This document shows positions 1 through 8,639 of a DNA stretch of 64,000 nt, piece by piece. Origin of the DNA: Anaerolineaceae bacterium (GTDB taxonomy: Bacteria; Chloroflexota; Anaerolineae; Anaerolineales; Anaerolineaceae); contig DUMZ01000007.1 of assembly GCA_012839565.1 (NCBI GenBank), positions 174,939 to 238,938 on the forward strand. The letters are read 5' to 3'. Numbering within the stretch: position 1 is the stretch's first letter; every line of letters starts with the position of its first letter. Below the pieces are notes generated by a model that worked only from the letters and a program-made list of their open reading frames with translations, was not told the DNA's origin and made no database searches. The translations under genes and the position numbers were made by a program.

Positions 1-883
1 TAGAAATGAAACCAGCACCAGCCCAGGTGAGAATATAGGCTTCAGCCTCAGAAGCAGCGATTTGCTCCATATAGGGGGTGAAGTCAGTAGTGGTTACAGG
101 CGCGTAGATGTCATCAGCGATAAAGTTACCACCCAGTTGACTACAGGCATCGCGGAAAGCAGCGGCTGAGCCATGTCCAAAAGCATTATCAACAGCCAGT
201 TGGATGAAATTGTCGTATTGCTGAGTGAGCGCGACACATTCGTTCATCGCGTCCTGGTAGTTGTTGCGGCTAACGCGGAAGGTATAGGGGTTAAAGCTTA
301 CACCAGTGATGTCATTAGCAGCAGCGGGAGCAACAATCAACGGCACCTTGGCTGCATCAGCTAAACCTTGCAAAACAGCAGCCGCACCGGAAGACACGGT
401 ACCCACCAGGAAGTCAACTTTTTGAACGTCAATCAGTTCGTTGGCAACAGTGGTGGTCAGTTCGGGATTGCTGGCATCATCGCGCACGTAGACAATGATT
501 TCGCAATCGTCGATTTTGAAAACATTTTCCTGGGCATCAGCGAAGACGAATTTTTCGCCTGCACTGCCGGGAGCGCCAGTGGCATATTCCATACCGAGCA
601 TGAAGGAGCGAACCATCCAGTCACCATAGCTCTGCAACAAGCCGGTGATGTCAGAAATCAAGCCGATTTTGATCGGTTCTTCGCATACCAGACGCGCGGG
701 CTCTTCTTCGACAGGTTCTTCAACAGCTTCTTCAACGGGTTCTTCAACCACAGGTTCTTCGACCACGGGTTCTTCGACCACAGGTTCTTCTGTGGGGGGA
801 ACTTCTGGTTTGGGCTGACAAGCACCCAAAACCATAGCTACTACAAGTAGCATGGAAACGATAAAGGTTAACGACTTTTTCAT
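1..883 (-). CDS. Branched-chain amino acid-type ABC transporter substrate-binding lipoprotein (3' end outside window)
   Basis: Extracellular solute-binding protein of the Leu/Ile/Val-binding (periplasmic-binding fold I) type, which delivers a ligand to an ABC permease. The frame is open to the window edge, so the ORF track misses it. ATG at 883 is preceded by TGGAG. Residues 1-22 form a lipoprotein signal with lipobox LGAC (Cys22). Residues about 30-55 are a low-complexity linker of repeated EEPV units. The binding domain then begins IKIGLISDITG, with typical family segments such as DFLVGTVSSGAA and APAAANDITG. It is the last gene of the minus-strand run that starts with the SDR at 5226. The gap to the hydrolase gene is 58 nt, larger than between the other members, so it may have its own promoter. 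Ligand unknown. The family call is secure. Confidence 0.88.
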   Translation of the reverse strand, partial: MKKSLTFIVSMLLVVAMVLGACQPKPEVPPTEEPVVEEPVVEEPVVEEPVEEAVEEPVEEEPARLVCEEPIKIGLISDITGLLQSYGDWMVRSFMLGMEYATGAPGSAGEKFVFADAQENVFKIDDCEIIVYVRDDASNPELTTTVANELIDVQKVDFLVGTVSSGAAAVLQGLADAAKVPLIVAPAAANDITGVSFNPYTFRVSRNNYQDAMNECVALTQQYDNFIQLAVDNAFGHGSAAAFRDACSQLGGNFIADDIYAPVTTTDFTPYMEQIAASEAEAYILTWAGAGFIS

Positions 884-941
884 TTTTTCTCCATTTAATT
901 TTTTAATCGTTTTATTTTAATTTCTCCGGTCAATCTACCGG

Positions 942-1754
942 TTAATTAATATTTTCAGCTTGGCTATGCTTTAACACAAAGCCAATCAACATCGTGTTAA
1001 GTGGTGCTGGTGAATCGATACATATAGCATGAGCACCACCTGGGATGATAATATATTCCGCATGGGGAATGCCCTTGAGCATTCTCTCGGAATGTGATCT
1101 GCCTTTAATTAAGTCATCTTCACCAACGACAATCAATGTCGGGCACTTAATTTCAGACAAACGCTCAGTCATGTTGAATGCTTCGAAAGATTTCATCAAC
1201 TTTACAAAAGATTCAAAGTTAATATGACCATAAGTCTTCGGCATTAGTTCAATCACAGCCTGATTCCTCACGATCCAATCTTCCGAAAAATTAAGGAAAA
1301 TAGATGTTGCAAATAAGAGTTCAGCATCTTTTCGTTCCGCTGCTATCAACCAGGGATGAGCCTGGGCACGCAAAAGAGGCGTCAGCTCTGAAACACCATC
1401 CATCATGATTAGGGACTGGGTCATCTCCGGATAGTTGAGTGCAAAGGTTAAGCTTACTTCGGACCCATAGGAGATGCCGGCAATATGAGCCTTGGCAATG
1501 CCCAGCGCTTTGAGCAGCGCTGCCAGGTCATCCGCGTGCAATTCCATAGTATAGTCGCCTTCAGGATGATCCGACTGCCACATACCGCGGCAATCATAGA
1601 CCAAAACGCGCATATGTTTTGCCAAATCGCGAACCTGGAAACCCCAGCTCGCCGTGCTCATCATGATGCCATTGTTCAAAACGATTACTTCCCCATCTTC
1701 TGGGCCGTGCAACTCGTAATACAGGGAAATACCGTTGGCTTCAATCTTTGGCAT
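942..1754 (-). CDS. Alpha/beta hydrolase
   Basis: A 270-residue alpha/beta-hydrolase-fold enzyme. The expected elements appear in order: the oxyanion-side segment VLNNGIMMSTASW, the strand VLVYDCRGMWQSD, the nucleophile elbow GISYGSE (G-x-S-x-G), the acid in VVGEDDL and the catalytic His in GGAHAICID. It resembles the 3-oxoadipate enol-lactonase / esterase branch, but the substrate cannot be read from the sequence. No signal peptide, so it is cytoplasmic. Its start lies 11 nt after the preceding gene's stop in the operon with the CoA-transferase, the KAS III-like enzyme and the SDR. A thioesterase or lactonase acting on that pathway's product is therefore a reasonable inference. Confidence 0.85.
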   Translation of the reverse strand: MPKIEANGISLYYELHGPEDGEVIVLNNGIMMSTASWGFQVRDLAKHMRVLVYDCRGMWQSDHPEGDYTMELHADDLAALLKALGIAKAHIAGISYGSEVSLTFALNYPEMTQSLIMMDGVSELTPLLRAQAHPWLIAAERKDAELLFATSIFLNFSEDWIVRNQAVIELMPKTYGHINFESFVKLMKSFEAFNMTERLSEIKCPTLIVVGEDDLIKGRSHSERMLKGIPHAEYIIIPGGAHAICIDSPAPLNTMLIGFVLKHSQAENIN

Positions 1755-1765
1755 ATTTGTCCTGC

Positions 1766-2074
1766 CTAAATTTTAGTGTAAAGCAGAGGGGCACCAAAGG
1801 TTTCAGGACGGCCGACTTCTTCAGAAACCATCTCTAATTTCAGTTGGTCGCCTTCAATTTCAAAGATACCAATCGTCTTACCAATAAACCCGAAGGTATG
1901 GTATGTCTGATCCATATCAATCTTGTTTCCTTCCGCAGTCCAGGTTCCACCAGACTCAATGCCCATTGCTTCATAACCAGCTTTAAAGCTGCCATCTTCT
2001 TTGAAATCAAACCACAAACCAGGATAGTCCTGACCTTCGTTTTGACTCCACTTACCAATTAATGCGTCTTTCAT
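1766..2074 (-). CDS. Small lipocalin-like protein of unknown function
   Basis: A 102-residue protein I cannot assign firmly. The opening MKDALIGKW, followed by alternating short strands (GLWFDFKEDGSFKAGY, GGTWTAEGNKI, GDQLKLEMV), looks like the small all-beta lipocalin-like / DUF-type domains that begin with a 'GkW' motif. The ORF track starts at 2107. I prefer ATG at 2074 because GAGGT lies 5 nt before it and because the longer form would overlap the CoA-transferase gene, whereas this start leaves a 7-nt gap. Sitting between two enzymes of the operon, it may bind a hydrophobic intermediate or product, but that is speculation. Confidence 0.65.
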   Translation of the reverse strand: MKDALIGKWSQNEGQDYPGLWFDFKEDGSFKAGYEAMGIESGGTWTAEGNKIDMDQTYHTFGFIGKTIGIFEIEGDQLKLEMVSEEVGRPETFGAPLLYTKI

Positions 2075-2081
2075 CTTTACC

Positions 2082-3401
2082 TCAAAAAAATCTCTTGTCT
2101 GGCACAATACCCAAACGATGTGCGTCTTCCCGTATAGAGTCTCTGAATGCGGGATGGGCGATCTTAATTAACGCTTCCATACGGTCGCGAACGCACAAGC
2201 CTCGCAGTTCAGCACTGCCATATTCGGTAACAATCGTATCCACATCCTGACTGGGTACAGTTACACCCGAACCGGGTGCCAGTGTGGGAACGATGGTTGA
2301 AATCGTCCCTTTCTTGGCGGTTGAGCGCAGGGCAATAATGCCCCGTCCGCCCTTGGACATGACCGCACCACGATGCGTATCCAGTTGACCACCCGTGCCA
2401 CTAAAATGGCGGGTGCCAATGCTTTGGGAACAAACCTGCCCCATTACATCGACTTGAATAGCACTGTTGATGCTAATCATTTTATCATTTTTTGCAATAA
2501 CATAGGGGTCATTCACGTAAGAACCACGCATGATGCGCACATCTTTCGACTCGCCCATGAAATCATACAATTCCTGACTTCCAATGGCAAAAATCGCCAC
2601 ATACTTACCAGGATGCAAAGTCTTGCGACTGTTATCAATCGCGCCGGATTTAATCAATGGCAAATAGCCATCCACCAAAAGTTCGGTATGCACACCCAAA
2701 TGGCGCCGGTCGGCTATCTGTTCAGCAATCGCTGTCGGCACGCCACCGATGCCAAGTTGAATAGTGCAACCATCATCAATATAGCGGGCAATATGTTGCC
2801 CAATTTGCACCTCGACTTCGCTGGGCACGACTGGAGGTGTTGTGATGAGTGGGGCTGGGTTTTCCACGAAATAATCAACCTTACTCATCGGAATGACCGT
2901 ATCGCCTTCGGTCCATGGCATAAGAGGATTAACTTCCAAAATCACCATGTCCGCGGCGTCGATCATTTCGCGTTCGACCACAACGCCCATTGAAAGCGAT
3001 ATTAAACCCTCATTGTTAGGCGGGGTACAGGTACCCATCATGATATCCAGTTGACCACCATTACCAGCGAGTTTATCAATCGCCGCGCCATGCAGGTTGT
3101 TGGGGGTGTACGAAACCCGGCCTTCCGGATGCACCTGTCGGTCAGGCACGCCGTAGAACCAGTTCTCGTTGAAAAAGTGCCCTTCCATTTCCGGTTTCAT
3201 GAAAATATCATACGAGCGCATCGGAAGGCAGGTCCAGAGAGTAACATTCTCAAGGCGGTCTTTTTGCCGGGCGAGTTCTTCCAGCAAGCCAACCGGTTCC
3301 GAGGCAGCAATACCAATCTGAATGGTCATCCCCGATTTAACTTTTCCGACCGCTTCTTCAAGCGTTATTAGCTTATTTTTATATTCTTGCTGCCAACTCA
3401 T
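2082..3401 (-). CDS. Acetyl-CoA hydrolase/transferase family CoA-transferase (4-hydroxybutyrate CoA-transferase type)
   Basis: A 439-residue class I CoA-transferase that moves CoA between acetate or another acid and an acyl-CoA. Family landmarks: the N-terminal KSGMTIQIG strand, the glycine-rich LGIGGVPTA near residue 217, and HTELLVDG holding the catalytic glutamate (Glu240 by alignment to the HSE/HTE motif). The C-terminal signature VTEYGSAELRG also matches. Length is typical for the 4-hydroxybutyrate / butyrate CoA-transferase subgroup. It sits 9 nt after the KAS III-like gene, so it probably activates or releases an acyl group handled by that enzyme and the SDR. The substrate cannot be fixed from sequence. 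Confidence 0.88.
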   Translation of the reverse strand: MSWQQEYKNKLITLEEAVGKVKSGMTIQIGIAASEPVGLLEELARQKDRLENVTLWTCLPMRSYDIFMKPEMEGHFFNENWFYGVPDRQVHPEGRVSYTPNNLHGAAIDKLAGNGGQLDIMMGTCTPPNNEGLISLSMGVVVEREMIDAADMVILEVNPLMPWTEGDTVIPMSKVDYFVENPAPLITTPPVVPSEVEVQIGQHIARYIDDGCTIQLGIGGVPTAIAEQIADRRHLGVHTELLVDGYLPLIKSGAIDNSRKTLHPGKYVAIFAIGSQELYDFMGESKDVRIMRGSYVNDPYVIAKNDKMISINSAIQVDVMGQVCSQSIGTRHFSGTGGQLDTHRGAVMSKGGRGIIALRSTAKKGTISTIVPTLAPGSGVTVPSQDVDTIVTEYGSAELRGLCVRDRMEALIKIAHPAFRDSIREDAHRLGIVPDKRFF

Positions 3402-3410
3402 AACATCACC

Positions 3411-4418
3411 TTAAGGCATGATAAAGGCTGTAGCTGCCTGGTTGTAACCCACACCAGAGCCACAGAATACGACGCGCATACCGGATTTGATTTTGCCAAG
3501 CTTAATCGCATCATCAAAAGCAACAGGTAAACACGCTGAACCCATATAACCCCATTTATCCATCACATAATGGGCTTTTTCAACAGGCAGGCCCAGATCT
3601 TCCATAACGATTCCAATACTCTTGACATTGACCTGGGTAAAGATGATGTGGTCAATATCCTGAATATCAAAGCCACCATTCGCGGCGCATTCGCGCACAC
3701 GAGCCGGCCAGCCTTCGTGGTTAACCGTTGGCGGGAAAGGCGTTACCAGCTTGACCTTGGTTCGGCCAGCTTCAACGCTCTCAACCGTGGCAGGTTCATA
3801 GGTACCACCGGAGTAAATGCCCCAGTGTTTGTGGTAGGAACCATCAGCTTTGATTGATGTTGAAATATAGCCAGGCTTGTCAGAAACACCCAAGACAGCC
3901 GCGCCGGCACCATCGCCATAGAAAAAGGCGGTGACGTCATTTTTGACATCTGCCAGTTTGTGCATCATGTAAGCGCCAATCACTAAGACATACTTCAAAT
4001 TAGCATTCACTGCCATCATGCCCGCGGCTTGAGCCAAAGCGGTTGGGAAGGACGCGCAAGCGCAGCCTACATCCCAGGTTCCGGCATTAATCGCGCCAAT
4101 TTTGTGTTGCACCACAACGGATGTGGCAGGTGTGATGTAATCCGGGCTGTCTGTACCGACAATAACTAAGTCGATTTCTTCGGGTTTAACGCCAGCGTCA
4201 GCCATTGCATCTTTGGCAGCCTCTGCAGCCAAATCTGAAGTTGCCCAGTCATCTGGAGCATAGAAGCGGGTTCTGATACCACTGCTGTTTTCAAATTTAC
4301 CAACAACTTCCGCTAATTTCTGTGAATGTTCGCCCATCCACTCCGCGAAAATCGCGTTGGTGATCTCATTTTCAGGAATATAACGTCCTGTGCCAATTAT
4401 TGTTGCGTATCTTGTCAT
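3411..4418 (-). CDS. 3-oxoacyl-ACP synthase III (KAS III)-like protein with altered active site
   Basis: A 335-residue thiolase-fold protein matching FabH/KAS III end to end. The nucleophile is Cys121 in VGCACASF, aligned with the FabH motif 'NAACSGF'. The other two catalytic residues are missing: the 'PHQAN' histidine is Thr260 (IIFTQVN) and the 'GNTSAAS' asparagine is Tyr290 (GYMGSAC). Classical KAS III needs that His/Asn pair for decarboxylative condensation. This protein may therefore transfer or condense acyl groups by another route, as other divergent KAS III-like enzymes of secondary metabolism do. It sits between the SDR (43 nt) and the CoA-transferase (9 nt) under a SARP-type regulator. 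Not the housekeeping FabH, judging by the residues and the absence of fab neighbours. Confidence 0.85.
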   Translation of the reverse strand: MTRYATIIGTGRYIPENEITNAIFAEWMGEHSQKLAEVVGKFENSSGIRTRFYAPDDWATSDLAAEAAKDAMADAGVKPEEIDLVIVGTDSPDYITPATSVVVQHKIGAINAGTWDVGCACASFPTALAQAAGMMAVNANLKYVLVIGAYMMHKLADVKNDVTAFFYGDGAGAAVLGVSDKPGYISTSIKADGSYHKHWGIYSGGTYEPATVESVEAGRTKVKLVTPFPPTVNHEGWPARVRECAANGGFDIQDIDHIIFTQVNVKSIGIVMEDLGLPVEKAHYVMDKWGYMGSACLPVAFDDAIKLGKIKSGMRVVFCGSGVGYNQAATAFIMP

Positions 4419-4461
4419 TTCATCTCACTTTCGTGCTTGTTCAAATATTTTTAGATATAAA

Positions 4462-5226
4462 TTACGTGCCTAAAACGATGCCGCCATCAGCGCTAATCAC
4501 CGCGCCGTGGATGTAGGAGGCTTCGTCACTGGAAAGCCAGCAATAAACGTTGGCGATTTCTTCAGGTTTGCCCAGACGTTTCAATGGTGCGTTGGCAGCC
4601 ATGTTTGCCAGGACATGCTCTGGCATCTTCAGCACCATTTCGGTCAAAATGAAACCAGGTGCAACCGCATTGACACGGATTTGGTATTTGCCCAGTTCGC
4701 GAGCCCAGGTTTTGGTCATGCCAATCACGCCGAATTTGGTCGCGGCGTAGTTGGTTTGGCCAAAGTTGCCATAAAGACCAACCACAGATGATGCACTGGT
4801 AATAGCGCCACCACCCTGCTTGATCATATATGGTACAACAGCCTGTGTACAGTTAAAGACGCCCTTCAGGTTGACAGCGACAACAGCGTCAAAAGCTTCT
4901 TCACTCATTTGGCCAACCATTTCGCCTTCTTTGAACTTTACAAACTGACCATCTTTGGTAATACCAGCATTGTTGATAAGCACATCAACTCTGCCAAAGT
5001 CTTCAACCACCTGGTCAACAAAGGCTTGTACTGCCTGTCGATCGGTGACGTTAACTTGATAATATTTCGCGTTCTCACCCAGTTGCGCGACAAGGGCATC
5101 CCCTGCGGCCTGATTGAGATCACAAATAACAACTTTTGCGCCTTCGGCGTAAAACTTTTCAGCGGTCGCTTTGCCAATTCCGGCAGCTCCGCCAGTGATG
5201 ATACAAACTTTATCTTTTAATCGCAT
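4462..5226 (-). CDS. SDR family oxidoreductase, FabG/PhaB-like 3-oxoacyl reductase
   Basis: A 254-residue classical short-chain dehydrogenase/reductase. It has the Rossmann motif TGGAAGIG (residues 11-18), NNAG (85-88), catalytic Ser147, and Tyr160/Lys164 in NYAATK. FabG-like features include GNFGQTNYAATK and the C-terminal ISADGG. The expected reaction is NAD(P)H reduction of a 3-oxoacyl thioester to the 3-hydroxyacyl form. It is the first gene of the operon and has a clear ribosome site (GGAGAG, 4 nt before ATG). A probable SARP-bound promoter lies about 60 nt upstream. With the KAS III-like enzyme next, it would reduce whatever that enzyme condenses. Confidence 0.88.
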   Translation of the reverse strand: MRLKDKVCIITGGAAGIGKATAEKFYAEGAKVVICDLNQAAGDALVAQLGENAKYYQVNVTDRQAVQAFVDQVVEDFGRVDVLINNAGITKDGQFVKFKEGEMVGQMSEEAFDAVVAVNLKGVFNCTQAVVPYMIKQGGGAITSASSVVGLYGNFGQTNYAATKFGVIGMTKTWARELGKYQIRVNAVAPGFILTEMVLKMPEHVLANMAANAPLKRLGKPEEIANVYCWLSSDEASYIHGAVISADGGIVLGT

Positions 5227-5288
5227 GAATCTCTCCGTTCTGATTTTAAATAGCCAGCAAAATAAACCAGCTTTGGAAACTTATGAAA

Positions 5289-5321
5289 ATTTTACAATTT
5301 AGAGGTTACAAAACGGTTACA
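5289..5321 (-). promoter_or_regulatory. Candidate SARP operator with -10 box upstream of the SDR operon
   Basis: On the minus strand, heptamer TGTAACC (5321-5315), 4 bp GTTT, and a second identical TGTAACC (5310-5304) give an 11-bp direct repeat. Nine bases later comes TAAAAT (5294-5289), a plausible -10. SARP regulators are known to bind heptameric direct repeats with an 11-bp period placed about 8 bp before the -10, replacing a -35. The neighbouring upstream gene encodes just such a regulator. The motif is seen directly; its function is inferred. Confidence 0.62.
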
Positions 5322-5334
5322 AATTCAGGAAAAC

Positions 5335-8300
5335 CTAGCTTAGATTTCGCAGTAAGAAAGCTTTCAGTTGATCAGCATGATAAGCATCCCCCAGTTGCGC
5401 GCTTAGGAACTCGGTAGCATCCGCGTAGACCTTGCGAACCATAGTGGTATTGCCCAGGGCGTGATAAGCTTTCATTTGATAGAGATAGGCACGCTCATAT
5501 AAGGGGTCCTTTTGGATAATCTGGTTCGCAATCAAGATGGTGCGATGAAAATCGCCATTGCTAAACAAGTCTTCCAAAACCCTTTCGGCACAATCCAGAA
5601 ACAGACGATGATAGTACTGCATTTCAATGACTAACGCATCCTGACTGGCTTCACCTTCCAGCAATCTGCCTCTATAAAGCGTGAGTGCGGTATTCAGGTC
5701 GTCAATCTCATCACTGCTTGCCAGGTTTTCAAACTGCACATGGTCCAGGATATTCCCCGCCAAAGGATTAAGCGCGTACTGGTTGCCGTCCCTAAGCACA
5801 AAGAATGCTTGCGCGCCACTGGGGCGGTTCGGCTCAAGCGCGTTGTTAAGCGCGCTCATCACCACCTTTAGCGCGTTACTGGCAGTAGTACTGTCTGAAT
5901 CCGGCCAAAGTATTGACAGAATTTGTCCCTTGGTCATCGGTTTGGGATAACTTACCGCCAAAATTTGAAGCAGATGGCGGGCCTTCTCGCGTTTCCATGT
6001 CTCACTGCTGACCCTTTGCTCCCCTAAAAAGCATTCAAATGGCCCCAACAAGGAAAGCCGCAAGCGATAGCCTGGATGATAATTTATTTTTTCAAAACCT
6101 TGTTCTCTTAGTAATCTCTCCACCAGTGACGGTTCAATACCCGCTTTTCGTGCTTCAATCAGCAAGGGCACAAAGCAAGCTGTGTCATTCGGCCCAAGCA
6201 AACTGGGCTTGATGAGAAAGAATTCATAACTCTTATCACTAATCACTGCCAGAGCTTGTTCCAAAAACAAACGGCAGGAATTTTTATAACCCTGCAACGG
6301 TGCCAGATAGGCTTGCCAAATCCAGCAAGCCATTAAGGCAAACTCATCGCCAACCTGTAAGGCCATCATTTCGGCAAGTGCCAGCTCGTTGGAAGCTGAT
6401 TCAAATTCCCCGGCTTGTGCCAGGCTCGCGCCCAAAGAAATGCGCACCATCATCCCAATCCACACATCGCCGGATTGCGTTGCCAGAGCAATCGCGGCCT
6501 GGGCAACGCGCATCGCTTCGCCCAACTCACCCGCATAACCTAGCAACCTGCACATTCCCCAAAGCGGTTCAACATTGATGCGCGCCACAGCCATATCGCG
6601 CATCGCGTCTTCATAAAGCTGCTTTATCTCTTCTACATGATCAGGCTGCAAAGTTCTGTCAATATCCAGTTGTTTAGCGTGTGCCAGACGCATTTTGCCA
6701 ATGCGAATGCCCAACGATGCATGGCTTTTTTCGGCCGCGTTTAGTCCTTTTTGTGCTGCCGCTAGGGCTTTTTCCTGATTACCGAGAATGACATGGAATA
6801 AAGATGTCAATAAGGATGTATCGCGGTGGAAACGCTGGGGTTTTGGCAAAGCTAAAGCCACGTTGTTTTGTTCCAGGCGATTAAGCAAAGCCAGCCCATC
6901 TTGAAGCCTGCCAGTCCTAAGCATCGTACGCGCTTCAATATAATCTTGTTCTTCCTGATAATCAAAACTTAAATCGCGGGCTTTCGCCAGACTTTCAGCA
7001 GCCTTCAGTGGCTCGCCCTGGTTCAATTGATTTTCAGCGATTTGCGTCAGCAAACCAGCCACCTCATGGGGACTTTCCTGGGCATCCATCAACTTCAACG
7101 CCCGGTTAAGCAACTGACTGGCGTTACTGGGACGCAAGGTGTCTAAATAAACCTGAGCCTGACCACGCAATGCCAGTGCCATGCCATAACTGTTGTCCTG
7201 TTTTTGGTAAATTCTTTGCGCCGCCCGATAAGATTCCAATGCCTGTTCAAACAGGGCATCGTTGCGCTGAACTTCACCCAAAAGATAATTGCCGTATGCG
7301 TAATCATTTAACAAATACTCAGGCAGTTGACCCACAAAATAACCCACACTCTGATGCAAACCCCGGCTCAACAGAGAGTTGCCAACGTCATCCAAAAGTT
7401 GCATCACCCGCGGATAATCTTCAGCCAACAGCAAGTGTGAAATCGCTTCCTGCCAGTCTTCATGGGCGATATAGTAGCTGGCAATTTTTCGATGCAGATC
7501 TTTAGCCAATCCGGGTTTTCTATGTAACTGTTCACGTAAAAAGTTTTTAAAGATATGATGAAAACGATACACCCCGGGTTGAAGTTGTTCCAGGAACAAG
7601 CCTTCACTAAAAAGCTCGTGGAGTTCGTCCTGGGTATCGGTCCTGTCCAGCAGGAAATCGCAGGTATCGCTTTCCAAAAACTTCAGGATTGAACAATAAG
7701 CCAGAAAAACTTGTCGTTGCGGTTCTTGTTTATCAAAAACTTCTTCAGCCAGGTAATCAAAAAGATAGCTCGCGGAAATGGGTTTTTCATCTTCCAACAA
7801 TGAACTCAGTTGCCCTTCAGGATACGAACGCAGATTATGCCAAACAGCTTGCAAGGCAACCGCCCAGCCTTCGGTTCGGTTATGTAATTTGCGCACATCC
7901 TGTGGCTCCAGCTTGACTTGGTAGACTTTGTGGAACAAGTCCTCGACCTCACCCACAGAAAAACTTAAAGTATCCCGCCCGATCTCAAACAAACTTCCCT
8001 GAGCTTGCCAGCGGCTCATCGATGGGAAACTCAGCGGTATACGACTGGCAATCAAAACATGCAAATTAGCTGGCAAATGATTGATGAACCAGTCAATCAG
8101 CTTCATGATTTCATCGGACTCTTCCACACTCTGAAAATCGTCCAGCACCAGCAAAGCCTTTGACACCAGCCCTTCGCTCAAAGCATTTACCAAGGCGATG
8201 ATGGCTTCCCGCCCTTCAGCATCTGAATCCAACAAAAGACGCAGGGCGGTCTGGCCAAATTTGTACTCACCGCGATTAAAAGCGGTAAAGAAATTCGCCA

Positions 8301-8541
8301 GGAAAAGCTTGGGGTCGCGCTCGGCGGGCGAGATGGAATACCAAAACACCGGTATATCCAGCTTTGAGACAAAACCCAGGATGGATGTCGTTTTGCCATA
8401 GCCCGTCCCCGCGCACACAATGCTAAGCGGATAATGCAACGCCTGCTTTAGCGCGTCGTCCAGTCGCTCACGCGCTAAAACATTGCCCCTTTGGGCAGGT
8501 GGTGTAAGCTGACTAAGAACGACCCGAGTTAATGAACTCAT
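5335..8541 (-). CDS. Large SARP/MalT-like transcriptional regulator (ATPase + TPR + winged helix + BTAD)
   Basis: A 1068-residue one-component regulator. The N-terminal STAND/MalT-like ATPase has Walker A AGTGYGKTT (44-52) and Walker B LLVLDDFQ (about 130). A long TPR-rich helical region follows to about residue 780. An OmpR-type winged helix (about 825-940, LSLLGPFECFLGEQ...RHLLQILA) and a bacterial transcriptional activation domain (about 945-1055) complete it. In SARPs the winged helix and BTAD usually lead; here they form the C-terminus, as in other Chloroflexota MalT-SARP hybrids. ATG at 8541 is preceded by TAAAAT exactly 6 nt upstream with no Shine-Dalgarno, suggesting a leaderless message. 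It lies directly upstream of, and co-oriented with, the KAS III-like operon, its likely target. The inducer is unknown. Confidence 0.9.
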   Translation of the reverse strand: MSSLTRVVLSQLTPPAQRGNVLARERLDDALKQALHYPLSIVCAGTGYGKTTSILGFVSKLDIPVFWYSISPAERDPKLFLANFFTAFNRGEYKFGQTALRLLLDSDAEGREAIIALVNALSEGLVSKALLVLDDFQSVEESDEIMKLIDWFINHLPANLHVLIASRIPLSFPSMSRWQAQGSLFEIGRDTLSFSVGEVEDLFHKVYQVKLEPQDVRKLHNRTEGWAVALQAVWHNLRSYPEGQLSSLLEDEKPISASYLFDYLAEEVFDKQEPQRQVFLAYCSILKFLESDTCDFLLDRTDTQDELHELFSEGLFLEQLQPGVYRFHHIFKNFLREQLHRKPGLAKDLHRKIASYYIAHEDWQEAISHLLLAEDYPRVMQLLDDVGNSLLSRGLHQSVGYFVGQLPEYLLNDYAYGNYLLGEVQRNDALFEQALESYRAAQRIYQKQDNSYGMALALRGQAQVYLDTLRPSNASQLLNRALKLMDAQESPHEVAGLLTQIAENQLNQGEPLKAAESLAKARDLSFDYQEEQDYIEARTMLRTGRLQDGLALLNRLEQNNVALALPKPQRFHRDTSLLTSLFHVILGNQEKALAAAQKGLNAAEKSHASLGIRIGKMRLAHAKQLDIDRTLQPDHVEEIKQLYEDAMRDMAVARINVEPLWGMCRLLGYAGELGEAMRVAQAAIALATQSGDVWIGMMVRISLGASLAQAGEFESASNELALAEMMALQVGDEFALMACWIWQAYLAPLQGYKNSCRLFLEQALAVISDKSYEFFLIKPSLLGPNDTACFVPLLIEARKAGIEPSLVERLLREQGFEKINYHPGYRLRLSLLGPFECFLGEQRVSSETWKREKARHLLQILAVSYPKPMTKGQILSILWPDSDSTTASNALKVVMSALNNALEPNRPSGAQAFFVLRDGNQYALNPLAGNILDHVQFENLASSDEIDDLNTALTLYRGRLLEGEASQDALVIEMQYYHRLFLDCAERVLEDLFSNGDFHRTILIANQIIQKDPLYERAYLYQMKAYHALGNTTMVRKVYADATEFLSAQLGDAYHADQLKAFLLRNLS

Positions 8542-8553
8542 GCTCTAATTTTA
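8542..8553 (-). promoter_or_regulatory. Leaderless-type promoter of the SARP regulator gene
   Basis: TAAAAT at 8553-8548 (minus strand) ends 6 nt before ATG at 8541, so initiation about 7 nt downstream would fall on the start codon. No Shine-Dalgarno is present. The same geometry recurs at five other genes in this window. Confidence 0.5.
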
Positions 8554-8627
8554 TCATCAGTTTGTGCTTAAATATTTTACTAAATTATATTTTAGGTAAC
8601 TTTTTCGACCTAAAAGTCTTTGGCGTG

Positions 8628-8633
8628 TATAAT
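8628..8633 (+). promoter_or_regulatory. Leaderless-type -10 box of the PHP gene
   Basis: A perfect TATAAT ends 6 nt before ATG 8640, and there is no ribosome-binding site. This promoter diverges from that of the SARP gene within a 98-bp gap. Confidence 0.6.
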
Positions 8634-8639
8634 TCCCTT

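Noticed and set aside
368-850. 160-aa plus-strand ORF with repeated FFNGFFNHRFFDHGFF
   Set aside because: It is the reverse-strand reading of the EEPV-repeat linker of the solute-binding lipoprotein, whose frame is open over the whole stretch.
926-941. Small CCGGT / ACCGG hairpin between the hydrolase and binding-protein genes
   Set aside because: Only 5 bp of stem and no T-run on the minus strand; too weak to claim termination inside the operon.
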